Assembly (NCBI GenBank): GCA_011051425.1
Contig: DRLF01000151.1
Location: 1-10,206, forward strand
Length of the DNA stretch: 10,206 nucleotides
Origin: Thiolapillus brandeum
Lineage (GTDB): Bacteria > Pseudomonadota > Gammaproteobacteria > Chromatiales > Chromatiaceae
Direction of reading: 5' to 3'
The position numbers and the translations under genes were made by a program. Below the pieces are notes generated by a model. It was not told the origin of the DNA and did no database searches. It saw nothing but the letters and a program-made list of their open reading frames with translations. Shown here one piece after another: positions 1 through 9,852 of this stretch (its first letter is position 1; each line of letters opens with the position of its first letter).

Positions 1-105
1 AGCAATCATTGAAGGCATTACCGTTTACAAAACGCGCCAATAACTTGACGTACATGGGGTATTGTGCGATCTTACGATAACCCTTTGATGTAGTGCATAA
101 TCTTC

Positions 106-1107
106 ATGCCTCTGAGCCTCTATTCCCCCATGCTGGACCTCATGGTTCAGGTCGCCAGATCCTATGATCTGGATACCGAATCACTGATGAAGGAGCATGG
201 CATCAATCCCCAGCTGGTCAGCGATCCCAATGCACGTTTTCGCATGGAGCAGGTGAACGCTTTCTATGCTCATGTCGCTGAACTGATCGACAACCCGAAC
301 TTCGGACTCAAGGCAGCCCAGTTCTGGCATCCTTCTCAAATGGGCGCTCTGGGTTACGCCTGGCTGACGAGTGATACCCTGCGGGCGGCATTCAAACGCT
401 ATGCCCGTTTCGTCAAAGTTGTCAGCGACGCCGTGCAACTGGAGGTGACGGAAGACAACGATGAAGTATCGTTGCAGTTCAAGTTCGTGCAGGAAGAGCT
501 GTCACAGAAATTTCGCATCGACGGGGCGCTGGCTACCCTGATGGTCATGGTTCGCGCCAACGCAGGCGCCGACTTTCATCCCAAAACCGTGTCTTTCATC
601 TTTGATGAGCCCGAAGATACCGGGCCTTACTACGCACTGTTCCAAAGCCCGCTGGTCTTCAATGCACCTGCCAACCGTTTCACGATCACATCCGAAGAAG
701 CGGATGCACCCCGCTCATGTTCCAATGCACAACTGTCCAAACTCCACGATCAGTTCATGCAGGAATACATTGCCAAGCTTCATGAAGACAACATCATCGA
801 ACGGGTAAAACTGGCAATCACAGAGGAACTGCCTTCGGGCAACATTTCCGATGCTATCGTGGCTGAAAGGCTGTTTCTGACTGAACGCACGCTGCAGCGG
901 CGGCTGCAGGAAGCCGGCACAACTTTCAAGAAACTGCTGACCGAAGTGCGCATCGACCTGGCTGACAATTACATCCGGGACAGCAACCTTTCGCTGAATG
1001 AGATTTCATTCCTGCTGGGCTTCTCTGAACTGAGCTCCTTTTCCCGCGCATTCAAACACTGGAAAGGCAGTTCACCCCGAAATTATCGCCAGATGAATCA
1101 CAAATAG
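106..1107 (+). CDS. AraC-family transcriptional regulator (arabinose-binding-like N-domain)
   Basis: A 333-residue putative DNA-binding regulator. Roughly residues 15-200 resemble the N-terminal sensing domain found in AraC regulators of the OruR-like type (the 'arabinose-binding domain of AraC transcription regulator' family). The C-terminal 90 residues form the double helix-turn-helix: first helix pair around AERLFLTERTLQRRLQEAG (residues about 251-269), second around LNEISFLLGFSELSSFSRAFKHW (about 299-321), ending in the usual S-P-R-N-Y-R. The ligand and targets are unknown: the next gene is on the opposite strand and converges on it, so there is no operon partner in view, and anything upstream lies outside the window. 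No clear Shine-Dalgarno sequence precedes the ATG at 106. Later ATGs at 130 and 142 are no better placed, so the first was kept. Family assignment is firm; the biological role is not known. Confidence 0.9.
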   Translation: MPLSLYSPMLDLMVQVARSYDLDTESLMKEHGINPQLVSDPNARFRMEQVNAFYAHVAELIDNPNFGLKAAQFWHPSQMGALGYAWLTSDTLRAAFKRYARFVKVVSDAVQLEVTEDNDEVSLQFKFVQEELSQKFRIDGALATLMVMVRANAGADFHPKTVSFIFDEPEDTGPYYALFQSPLVFNAPANRFTITSEEADAPRSCSNAQLSKLHDQFMQEYIAKLHEDNIIERVKLAITEELPSGNISDAIVAERLFLTERTLQRRLQEAGTTFKKLLTEVRIDLADNYIRDSNLSLNEISFLLGFSELSSFSRAFKHWKGSSPRNYRQMNHK

Positions 1108-1196
1108 GCCGGGCGAAAACAAAGCTACATCTTTTCAGAATCTCTGATTGCTTCCGGGTGAGTTGCGAAGGTAAATGCCCGCCGCTCAACACCCAT

Positions 1197-2789
1197 TCAT
1201 GAATCAGTCAGAGGTATCTTCAATGCCTGGCGCTGTATCTGGCCCAGCAGTTTTTTCATATCCAGATCCTGGCCAGTATTGACAGTCACAAGACTGGAGC
1301 GTTCTTCAGCTCCCGCTTCCTGCCAGTTTTGCAGCTGTCTCTCCAGTATCCCCAAATCGGCATCCGAGACACCTTTCCCGCGCTTTTGTATGCGGTCACG
1401 CAGTGTCTCCGGCGATGCCCTGAACTCCAGAATGAGATAGGGAACACCCAGCCTGGTTGCCAAACGCTGAAACGGTTGACGCTGTTCTGTCTCGAGAAAG
1501 GCAGCATCGACAATTACAGGAAAGCCTGCTTCGATGACCGATTCGGCAAGCTGTAACAGCCTGTGGTAGGTCTTCTTTCCCGCAGCATTGGTGTAAATGC
1601 CGGCATTGAACGGCGCCCGTCCCGAATCAGCCAGGCTCAGACCAAACAGCCGTTTGCGCTCCACATCGGAACGTATGCGAACCGCCTGCAGTGCTTCCAG
1701 CAACAAACTGCTGATGGTGGATTTGCCCGATGCCGACATGCCCCTGGTTATGATCAGCATCGGCTGGCGCTGCTGACTGCATTGCTCGGCCAGCCGCAGG
1801 TATTCCGATATTTCAGTCTCCGCTTCCTGTTTTTCTTTGCTGCCTACACCAGGCTGGTTTACACGGATAACCGCAATCTTTGCCCTCACCATGGCCCTGT
1901 AGACCAGATAGAAAGGCAGCAGGCGCAGCCCCTCATACCCACCACTGTGCTCCAGATAGGCGTTCAGGAAGCGCCATGCCAGGTTCGGCTGCTGCTTGTG
2001 CAGCAGGTCCATGACCAGAAAGGCAATTTCGCTGATGACATCGATCCAGCGCAATGCCGGATTGAATTCGATACAGTCGAACACCAGTGGCCTGTTGTCG
2101 ATCCAGGCCATATTGCGCTGGTGCAGATCACCATGGCACTCACGGACAAACCCCTCCTGCTTGCGTTGCAGGATAAACTTTTCCAGCCGTGTGAAGGTCC
2201 TTTGGCACCATTGCTCCAGCCTTGACAGCAGCGCCTGATGCGCCGGCTTTTCATCGAGGCGCTTCAGCACAGACAGATTTTCTGCAACCGGCTGATAGAC
2301 CTGTTCCGGTGAACCATGATCACCCGATACTTCTGCCACAGCTACTCTGTCATGAAACCCGGCAAGCAAGGAGGCAAATTCGTCCATACAGCCAGGAACG
2401 ATTTCTCCCTTCGCCAGAAGCCTGTCCAGCTGCGCATACTGCGGAAACTGACGCATCTTCACTGCATATTCGATCACCTCACCTTCACCGTCCCAGTGAG
2501 GAGCTTCCAGGCTTCCCCGAATCGGTACAACATCGAGATAGTAGTCCGCGGCAAGGCGGCGGTTCAGGCGGATCTCTTCCTCGCAATAAAAATGCCTTTT
2601 CTCGAGCGTGGAGAAATCCAGAAAACCCAGGTCGACCGGCTTCTTTATCTTGTAGGCGAAGCTTCCCGTGAGAATCACCCAGGAAATGTGGGTTTCCACC
2701 AGGCGGATATTTTCCACAGGATGCGCAAACAGGGAAGGCTGCATCAGCCGTTCGATCTGCAGCCGGGAAAAAACATTGGCCTCGCTCAT
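1197..2789 (-). CDS. Two-domain kinase: aminoglycoside-phosphotransferase-like domain plus P-loop (AAA/gluconate-kinase-like) domain
   Basis: A 530-residue cytoplasmic protein with two nucleotide-binding modules. The N-half looks like an aminoglycoside/choline phosphotransferase fold: SFAYKIKKPV near 43-52 gives the nucleotide-binding lysine region, CHGDLHQRN (218-226) is the catalytic Brenner-type loop with Asp221, and VFDCIEFN (236-243) carries the metal-binding Asp. The C-half is a P-loop kinase with Walker A GMSASGKST (350-358) and RSDVERKR (373-380), a substrate-loop motif typical of predicted kinases. This architecture corresponds to COG2187 plus COG0645 and is widespread but, as far as I know, without a proven substrate. 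Both active-site motifs look intact. It is unlikely to be a dedicated antibiotic-resistance enzyme, since the family is chromosomal and general. Its ATG overlaps the stop of the DsbA-like gene as ATGA, implying translational coupling. Confidence 0.88.
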   Translation of the reverse strand: MSEANVFSRLQIERLMQPSLFAHPVENIRLVETHISWVILTGSFAYKIKKPVDLGFLDFSTLEKRHFYCEEEIRLNRRLAADYYLDVVPIRGSLEAPHWDGEGEVIEYAVKMRQFPQYAQLDRLLAKGEIVPGCMDEFASLLAGFHDRVAVAEVSGDHGSPEQVYQPVAENLSVLKRLDEKPAHQALLSRLEQWCQRTFTRLEKFILQRKQEGFVRECHGDLHQRNMAWIDNRPLVFDCIEFNPALRWIDVISEIAFLVMDLLHKQQPNLAWRFLNAYLEHSGGYEGLRLLPFYLVYRAMVRAKIAVIRVNQPGVGSKEKQEAETEISEYLRLAEQCSQQRQPMLIITRGMSASGKSTISSLLLEALQAVRIRSDVERKRLFGLSLADSGRAPFNAGIYTNAAGKKTYHRLLQLAESVIEAGFPVIVDAAFLETEQRQPFQRLATRLGVPYLILEFRASPETLRDRIQKRGKGVSDADLGILERQLQNWQEAGAEERSSLVTVNTGQDLDMKKLLGQIQRQALKIPLTDS

Positions 2790-3421
2790 GACTGTCTCTC
2801 TGTTTCCAGCTGTTTCAGTATCTTATCCACCATAGGGGCGGCGGCTCCATAGTCCACGGGAACGGGATGAAGACCGGACGCCGTTTGCAATGCCAGGCCC
2901 GGGAAACTTCGCATATTCAATTGCCGGGTGGTGTGTATCTCGCCAAGCAGTGTTTCCTGTGTGGATGGAGCAGCCATTATTTGTGAAAACCGCTGACTGT
3001 CCAGACCGATTTCTGCCGCCAGTTCGGTCAGGGTGGCGTTCTCGGAAGGGTTTCTCGCCTGGCGGTAATAAGCCTGTTGAATGGCCCTGGTCATGCTTTC
3101 ATCATACTTTGCTCCCTGCTCCCTGGCGGCGATGACCGCCCGGCAGGCTGGCCAGGTAGACCTTCTGGGCCGGCAGGACGTCCAGAAATCATCGTTGAAG
3201 CGAACACCGGGCACCCGCGCTTCGATGGCCCGCCAGTTGGCTTTGACATAGTTCATCATCGCTTCCGGCATGGGCTCATCGGTGTCTGCCGCCAACCCGC
3301 CCAGCAGCCGTCTTACGGGCAACTCTGAAGGCAACTGCCGAAGCAACTCAGAACGCGCGCCCTCGAATGCCCAGCACCAGCTGCACATGGGATCATGAAC
3401 ATAGTATAACACCGGCTGCAC
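2786..3421 (-). CDS. DsbA-family (thioredoxin-fold) protein with CSWC motif, cytoplasmic
   Basis: A 211-residue thioredoxin-fold protein of the COG3531 type (predicted protein-disulfide isomerase). The redox motif CSWC lies at residues 13-16 directly after the first beta strand (PVLYYVHDPM), and FPGLAL (173-178) supplies the cis-proline loop facing it. The middle is the helical insertion, with a conserved-looking RPRRSTWPACRAV block (84-96). No signal peptide is present, so it should act in the cytoplasm; substrate and redox partner are unknown. The start is GTG at 3421: GGAG (3427-3430) lies 5 nt upstream, and the codon immediately before is an in-frame TGA, so no longer form is possible. 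The next ATG would remove the first strand just before the CxxC. The gene is first in a two-gene unit with the kinase and diverges from mobA. Confidence 0.85.
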   Translation of the reverse strand: MQPVLYYVHDPMCSWCWAFEGARSELLRQLPSELPVRRLLGGLAADTDEPMPEAMMNYVKANWRAIEARVPGVRFNDDFWTSCRPRRSTWPACRAVIAAREQGAKYDESMTRAIQQAYYRQARNPSENATLTELAAEIGLDSQRFSQIMAAPSTQETLLGEIHTTRQLNMRSFPGLALQTASGLHPVPVDYGAAAPMVDKILKQLETERQS

Positions 3422-3441
3422 TCAAGCTCCGTATCGTGCCC

Positions 3442-3461
3442 GTATCAGGCTACAATGATAC
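3442..3461. promoter_or_regulatory. Inverted repeat in the mobA / DsbA-like divergent promoter region
   Basis: GTATCA and TGATAC form a perfect 6-bp inverted repeat with an 8-bp spacer in the 65-bp gap between the two divergent genes. A -10-like TACAAT (3451-3456, plus strand, toward mobA) lies within it. A further GTATC copy at 3431-3435 is spaced 11 bp, about one helical turn, from the left half-site. This could be an operator for a repressor acting on either or both genes. No -35 of good quality was found for either direction. Confidence 0.35.
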
Positions 3462-3486
3462 CAATTTCCACCAGCCGGCAGCCCCG

Positions 3487-4074
3487 ATGATCACAGCCAA
3501 ACAAATCACCGCCGTCATACTCGCCGGGGGCCGTGGTACGCGCATGGGCGGACAGGACAAGGGACTGGTGCAACTGGATGGTAAACCCATGATAGAGCAT
3601 GTCATCTCAGCCCTTGTGTCCCAGGCCGATTCGCTCATCATCAATGCCAATCGCAATCTGGAAACCTATGCGGCGTTCGGCTATCCGGTCATCAGAGACG
3701 AGCTGGAAGGTTTTCAGGGGCCACTGGCGGGCATTCTGTGCGCCCTGGACCGGATTGACAGTCCGTATCTCCTGTGCGTTCCCTGTGACGTTCCCGGTCT
3801 GCCAGGGGATCTGGCGCGGCGTCTTTCCACTGCATTGCAGGAACAGCAGGGTGAACTGGCTGTGGTTCATGACGGGGAAAAGCTGCAACCGGCATTTGCC
3901 CTGATCCCCACCGAACTGCGGGACGACCTGCGGGATTACATGCAGCGCGGTGAGCGCAGGCTGCGCAGCTGGTGCAGGGAACACCGGCTTGCCCTGGCAG
4001 ACTATTCCGATCAGCCCGAAAGCTTTGCCAACATCAATGATGCGGGAGAACTGCAGCGCTACAGGAACGCCTGA
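3487..4074 (+). CDS. mobA: Molybdenum cofactor guanylyltransferase MobA
   Basis: A 195-residue cytoplasmic enzyme that transfers GMP from GTP to molybdopterin-molybdenum, forming the guanine dinucleotide cofactor used by DMSO-reductase-family enzymes. The nucleotidyltransferase signature LAGGRGTRMGGQDKGL is at residues 12-27, with the NTP-binding loop and the downstream lysine. GPLAGI (79-84) and CDVPGLP (101-107), which holds the metal-binding Asp102, follow, and FANINDAGEL closes the protein as in MobA. The open frame reaches back to 3367, but that stretch lies antisense to the DsbA-like gene and has no family similarity. The ATG at 3487 puts the signature at the expected N-terminal position, though no strong Shine-Dalgarno is visible. 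No mobB or molybdoenzyme gene is in the window. It converges on ubiC with 19 bp between stop codons. Confidence 0.93.
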   Translation: MITAKQITAVILAGGRGTRMGGQDKGLVQLDGKPMIEHVISALVSQADSLIINANRNLETYAAFGYPVIRDELEGFQGPLAGILCALDRIDSPYLLCVPCDVPGLPGDLARRLSTALQEQQGELAVVHDGEKLQPAFALIPTELRDDLRDYMQRGERRLRSWCREHRLALADYSDQPESFANINDAGELQRYRNA

Positions 4075-4093
4075 AACGGGGTGGCTGTACGGT

Positions 4094-4684
4094 TCAGCGT
4101 ATCCTGTGAGGACCGGGCACCCGATTGACCAGGGTTGGCAGAAAGACTTCGTTCACCAGGATGGGCTTGCCCGCATACAGAAACAGCGTGCGCCGTCCCC
4201 AGAGTTCCTCCGGCGTTTCATCCAGGTGCGCAACCGCCGCATGGAAGGATTTGTGCTGGGGCAGAAAACGGGCGATCTGCAGTTGCACGCGGCGGGTATG
4301 AGGGTCTGCAAACAGCACCTTTCCCAGGGGTTTGCTGCGCAGGTGAGACAACCGCCTCGCCGCTCCCCGCAAGCTTTTCACCGGCATCAGGGTACGGGCA
4401 AACACCTGGGGTTCGCCATTGCACAGCAACTCCACTTCTCTGATGAGGCAGGTGGCGCGCAGCCGCAGACTGAGGAGCCGGTTTTCGCTGTTCAAAGCTT
4501 TTCCCCAGCCCTGATACCTGACCCTTACCCTGAATTCGCCATCACAGGCATCGGTAACCCGGCGGGTCAGAGAAGCAGGGTCCTTCAGCCAGTCGTAGAC
4601 CGGTTCGGGTACCGCGGTGGCCCCCAGTGAATGGACATCCATCCACACGGGTTCGCTGAAAGATCTGTAGAAAGGAGAAGTCAT
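4094..4684 (-). CDS. ubiC: Chorismate lyase UbiC
   Basis: Converts chorismate to 4-hydroxybenzoate plus pyruvate, the first committed step of ubiquinone synthesis, in the cytoplasm. Although overall similarity to the E. coli enzyme is modest, its landmarks are present: LIREVELLCNGEP (80-92) contains Arg82, equivalent to the active-site Arg, RTLMPVKSL (97-105) matches the RTVVPVSTL strand, KPLGKVLF (118-125) matches the TPLGRYLF segment, and WGRRTLFLYAGKPILVNEVF (162-181) matches the C-terminal block with the catalytic Glu at 179. At 196 residues it is longer than the 165-residue E. coli protein, with extra residues at the N-terminus and about 12 inserted before WGRR. It follows spoT by 42 bp on the same strand with no terminator between, so it is probably in the rpoZ-spoT transcript. 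ubiA, its usual partner, is not adjacent in this window. Confidence 0.88.
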   Translation of the reverse strand: MTSPFYRSFSEPVWMDVHSLGATAVPEPVYDWLKDPASLTRRVTDACDGEFRVRVRYQGWGKALNSENRLLSLRLRATCLIREVELLCNGEPQVFARTLMPVKSLRGAARRLSHLRSKPLGKVLFADPHTRRVQLQIARFLPQHKSFHAAVAHLDETPEELWGRRTLFLYAGKPILVNEVFLPTLVNRVPGPHRIR

Positions 4685-4726
4685 GGAATGTTACGCCGGA
4701 ATAAAAGGTGGAAATTCAGGGCTGCG

Positions 4727-6913
4727 TCAATGCCCAAGGTCCCGGCTGATGCGCAGCACTTCGGGAATGGCACGCAAATGGCGCATTACTTTCGCCAGAT
4801 GCTGACGATCGGTCACCGAGATGAGCAAATGCAGTCCGGAGGTCTGCCCATCATGGTCCTCGGTGCGGATATCGTCGATGTTCGATCCCATTTCCGCGAT
4901 GGCCGAAGCGATGGTGGCCAGTATGCCACGTTTGTTGTTCACGTCCACCTGCAGCGCAGTCACAAACTCTCCCTGAACGTCATCTTCCCAACGTACATCG
5001 ACCCAGTTGGCATCAGATTTCCGCTCGTCAAGCACATTGGGACAGGACTGATGATGGACCACCAGCCCTTTGCCGGGGTTGAAAATGGCGATGATGGGAT
5101 CACCGGGGATGGGATGGCAACACTTACCAAACTTCACCACCATGCCTTCGGTGCCGCGAATGGTCAGATCTGCGCCGGGCTCACCATCTTTGTCCAGTGA
5201 ATCCACCGACAGCAGCGTGCCGGCAACCAGCTTCACCATGCGGTTTCCCAGCCCGATATCGATCATCAGTTCGCGCAGACTGTTTACTTTCAGTTGCTCC
5301 AGCAGCGAGTGGATTTTGCTTTCCTGCAAATCTGCGAGACTGGCGTCGAATTTTTCCAGCTCCCGCTCCAGCATACGCTGTCCCAGTTGAGCCGCTTCGT
5401 CCGTCTCCAGCCTTTTGAGGAAGGAGCGGATACCGGCACGTGCCTTGCCCGTCACCACGAAATCCAGCCAGGCGGGATTGGGGCGGGCATCCTTGTTGCT
5501 CAGTATCTGTATGGTTTGGCCATTGCGCAGCCGGGAACGCAGGGGAACCAGATGCCGGTCGACCCGCGCCGCGACGCACTGGTTGCCCACGTCCGAATGA
5601 ATGGCATAGGCGAAATCCACCACGGACGCTCCCTTGGGCAACACCTTGATCTGCCCTTTTGGCGTGAATACATAGACTTCGTCCGGGAACAGATCGACTT
5701 TGACGTGCTCCAGAAACTCCGCCGACGTACCCGATCCCTTCTGGACTTCCAGCAGGCTGCGCACCCATTCCGCGGCAGCCGCCGGGGGAAACTTTTCATC
5801 GCCGGTCTTGTAGTGCCAGTGAGCGGCAATGCCTTCTTCCGCCACCTTGTGCATTTCATGCGTACGGATCTGCACCTCGATATGCTGGCCGCGGGGACCG
5901 ACCAGCACCGTATGCAGTGACTGGTAGCCATTGGCCTTGGGGATGGCAATATAGTCCTTGAAGCGCCCCGGCACCGGTTTGAACAGGCTGTGCATGGCAC
6001 CCAGCACTCGGTAGCAGGTGTCCACATTGCCCACGAGGATACGGAAGGCGAAAACATCCGCCACTTCGTTCAGGGACAGGTGCTTGTCCCGCATCTTGCG
6101 ATAGATGCTGTAGATATGTTTTTCACGGCCACTGACTTCGCCCTTGAAATCTTCCTGATCCAGCCGGTTGCGTATGGCTTCCTCGATGCCGTTGATAACT
6201 TCCTTGCGGTTTCCCCGCAGTTTCTTGAGCCGGTCCGTAAGCACGCGGTAGCGCCAGGGGTAGTAGGCCGCCATCCCCAGGTCTTCCAGCTCCACACGCA
6301 GGCTGTTGATGCCCAGACGCTGGGCGATGGGCGCGTAGATCTCGGTGGTCTCGCGGGAAATGCGCCGGGCCTTTTCGGGCCGCATGACACCCAGTGTGCG
6401 CATGTTGTGCAGGCGGTCCGCCAGTTTGATGAGGATGACACGGATGTCCTTGGTCATGGCCAGCATCATCTTGCGGAAACTTTCGGCCTGGGCTTCGGCG
6501 CGGCTCAGGGAGCCGATCTTGGCCAGCTTGCTGACGCCATCCACGAGCTCCGCAATCTCTTCGCTGAATTCCTCGGCCAGCTGATCCTTGGCGGTGGGCG
6601 TGTCTTCGATCACATCATGGAGAATGGCCGCCATCAGGCACTGGTAGTCCATGCGCATCTCGCCAAGAATGCGGGCGACTGCTACCGGGTGACAGATATA
6701 GGGTTCGCCGGAAAGGCGTTTCTGGCCAGCATGGGCCTGGGCGCCGAAGAGATAGGCGCGATAGACCTCCCTTACCTGCTCAGGCGGCAGATAACTTTCA
6801 AGGTAGGTGCAAAGGTCGCTGATCTGATATCTGGGTGCCTGCCCGCCATTGTGGCGGGCAAGCGCAATCGATGGCCATTGTGTTTCGGTTTCAGCTGGCT
6901 GTGAGGTGGCCAC
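4727..6913 (-). CDS. spoT: Bifunctional (p)ppGpp synthetase/hydrolase SpoT
   Basis: A 728-residue RelA/SpoT homologue that makes and degrades the alarmone (p)ppGpp. The hydrolase domain is intact: His75, His99-Asp100 in the HDVIEDT motif (99-105), and LADRLHNMRT (164-173). The synthetase domain (about 255-370) has RFKD (317-320), the RXKD form seen in bifunctional enzymes rather than the acidic form of RelA, then YIAIPKANGYQSLHT (321-335) and EVQIRT (346-351). A TGS domain follows (about 405-468, with TPKG at 417-420), then a helical region, a zinc-finger-like CC segment (KCCHPIPGD, 597-605) and a C-terminal ACT domain (about 650-726). The start is GTG at 6913, 14 bp after the rpoZ stop, with no good Shine-Dalgarno. 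The first 28 residues are not typical of the family, so the exact start is the weak point. Both active sites look functional. Confidence 0.95.
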   Translation of the reverse strand: MATSQPAETETQWPSIALARHNGGQAPRYQISDLCTYLESYLPPEQVREVYRAYLFGAQAHAGQKRLSGEPYICHPVAVARILGEMRMDYQCLMAAILHDVIEDTPTAKDQLAEEFSEEIAELVDGVSKLAKIGSLSRAEAQAESFRKMMLAMTKDIRVILIKLADRLHNMRTLGVMRPEKARRISRETTEIYAPIAQRLGINSLRVELEDLGMAAYYPWRYRVLTDRLKKLRGNRKEVINGIEEAIRNRLDQEDFKGEVSGREKHIYSIYRKMRDKHLSLNEVADVFAFRILVGNVDTCYRVLGAMHSLFKPVPGRFKDYIAIPKANGYQSLHTVLVGPRGQHIEVQIRTHEMHKVAEEGIAAHWHYKTGDEKFPPAAAAEWVRSLLEVQKGSGTSAEFLEHVKVDLFPDEVYVFTPKGQIKVLPKGASVVDFAYAIHSDVGNQCVAARVDRHLVPLRSRLRNGQTIQILSNKDARPNPAWLDFVVTGKARAGIRSFLKRLETDEAAQLGQRMLERELEKFDASLADLQESKIHSLLEQLKVNSLRELMIDIGLGNRMVKLVAGTLLSVDSLDKDGEPGADLTIRGTEGMVVKFGKCCHPIPGDPIIAIFNPGKGLVVHHQSCPNVLDERKSDANWVDVRWEDDVQGEFVTALQVDVNNKRGILATIASAIAEMGSNIDDIRTEDHDGQTSGLHLLISVTDRQHLAKVMRHLRAIPEVLRISRDLGH
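6840..6860. other. GC-rich hairpin in the first codons of spoT
   Basis: TGCCCGCC and GGCGGGCA form an 8-bp perfect stem around the 5-nt loop ATTGT, covering spoT codons 18-25 in the non-conserved N-terminal extension. There is no U-tract on either strand, so it is not an intrinsic terminator. It could slow ribosomes, affect start selection or stabilise the mRNA between rpoZ and spoT. Confidence 0.4.
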
Positions 6914-6927
6914 CGAAGGAAGTCTGC

Positions 6928-7215
6928 TTAGATGGAAACGCCGTTGACGGCTGCCTGTACTTCCTGTGCCAATGCTGCTGCCAGCTCGTCATCGATGGAT
7001 TCTTCCTTGCTCTCAACCTGTTCGTCGATGGTCTGGTTTGTGATCAGGCCCGCGGCGATCTCGCGCAGTGCAACCACGGTGGGTTTGTCATTGTCCCAGG
7101 GAACCAGGGGTTCCACACCATTCTCCAGCTGCCGGGCGCGCTTGGACGCCAGCAGTACCAGGTTGAAACGATTGTCCACATGATCCAGACAATCTTCTAC
7201 TGTAACTCTTGCCAT
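6928..7215 (-). CDS. rpoZ: RNA polymerase omega subunit
   Basis: A 95-residue small subunit of RNA polymerase that binds the beta-prime C-terminus, helps assembly and contributes to one (p)ppGpp-binding site in proteobacterial polymerase. The protein opens with [20 protein letters not shown] and continues [10 protein letters not shown], the family core, followed by [15 protein letters not shown] (about 44-58). The length is close to the 91 residues of E. coli omega. GGAG lies 10 nt upstream of the ATG. It is the first gene of the rpoZ-spoT-ubiC unit. gmk, which commonly precedes rpoZ in gammaproteobacteria, is absent here and ggt occupies the upstream position. Confidence 0.96.
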   Translation of the reverse strand: MARVTVEDCLDHVDNRFNLVLLASKRARQLENGVEPLVPWDNDKPTVVALREIAAGLITNQTIDEQVESKEESIDDELAAALAQEVQAAVNGVSI

Positions 7216-7253
7216 GTTCTGTTATCTCCGGAAATATTTTGCCATATTCGTGC

Positions 7254-7281
7254 ATTGTAACCTGAAAATGCAATAACAGAA
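7254..7281 (-). promoter_or_regulatory. Possible promoter for rpoZ-spoT-ubiC
   Basis: In the 169-bp gap before rpoZ there is a good -10 hexamer, TACAAT (7254-7259, minus strand), about 39 bp before the rpoZ ATG. The hexamer 16 bp upstream, TTCTGT, is a poor -35. AT-richness of this stretch contrasts with the surrounding genes, which supports a promoter here, but the exact elements are uncertain. Confidence 0.4.
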
Positions 7282-7326
7282 GATTTTTCGCATTGAAGGC
7301 GGCGACCGCCAAAAGGCTGCAGCGTG

Positions 7327-7362
7327 AGAAACCGGGACCGCCCTGCAAGGAGGCAATCCCGG
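7327..7362 (-). terminator. Probable terminator of ggt
   Basis: Between the ggt stop and rpoZ, an 11-bp stem with a 9-nt loop can form in minus-strand RNA (CCGGGATTGCC / GGCGGTCCCGG), followed by a short TTTCT tract. Two of the pairs are G-U, so they pair only in minus-strand RNA; on the plus strand they would be C-A mismatches. That asymmetry fits termination of minus-strand transcription. The U-tract is weak, so readthrough into rpoZ is possible. Confidence 0.5.
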
Positions 7363-7384
7363 CACCCGGCAGAACCAAAGCGCA

Positions 7385-9839
<2,455 letters not shown>

Positions 9840-9852
9840 TCAGATGGTCAGA

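Noticed and set aside
45..73. Possible promoter for the AraC-family gene: TTGACG at 45-50 with a GATCTT 17 bp later
   Set aside because: The -35 is good but the -10 matches only 3 of 6 consensus bases, and other AT-rich hexamers nearby fit no -35. A promoter is likely in 1-105 but cannot be pinned down.
1108..1196. Convergent gap between the AraC-family gene and the kinase gene, searched for a bidirectional terminator
   Set aside because: Only imperfect short dyads (for example GGGTGAG with CTCAACACCC) and no U-tract were found; nothing supports a terminator call.
1563..2225. A 220-codon open frame on the plus strand, opposite the double kinase gene
   Set aside because: It is the reverse complement of a gene with clear catalytic motifs, its translation shows no family features and it has no ribosome-binding site; it is an antisense shadow.
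1197..2789. Aminoglycoside resistance gene
   Set aside because: The Brenner-type loop is shared by many small-molecule kinases. The fusion to a P-loop kinase and the chromosomal housekeeping context argue against a dedicated resistance enzyme.
3140..3200. Possible frameshift in the DsbA-like gene around the RPRRSTWPACRAV segment
   Set aside because: The frame stays open and this Arg/Cys-rich block looks like the conserved helical region of the family, so the gene appears intact.
4075..4093. Convergent 19-bp gap between mobA and ubiC, searched for a terminator
   Set aside because: No hairpin with a T-tract is visible in it or at the flanking gene ends.
3950..4630. A 226-codon open frame on the plus strand, overlapping the mobA end and opposite ubiC
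   Set aside because: mobA and ubiC account for this DNA with conserved motifs on both sides; the overlapping frame shows none.
5990..6904. A 304-codon open frame on the plus strand, opposite spoT
   Set aside because: The length is explained by the codon bias of spoT on the other strand; the translation is rich in His, Gln and Gly without domain signatures.
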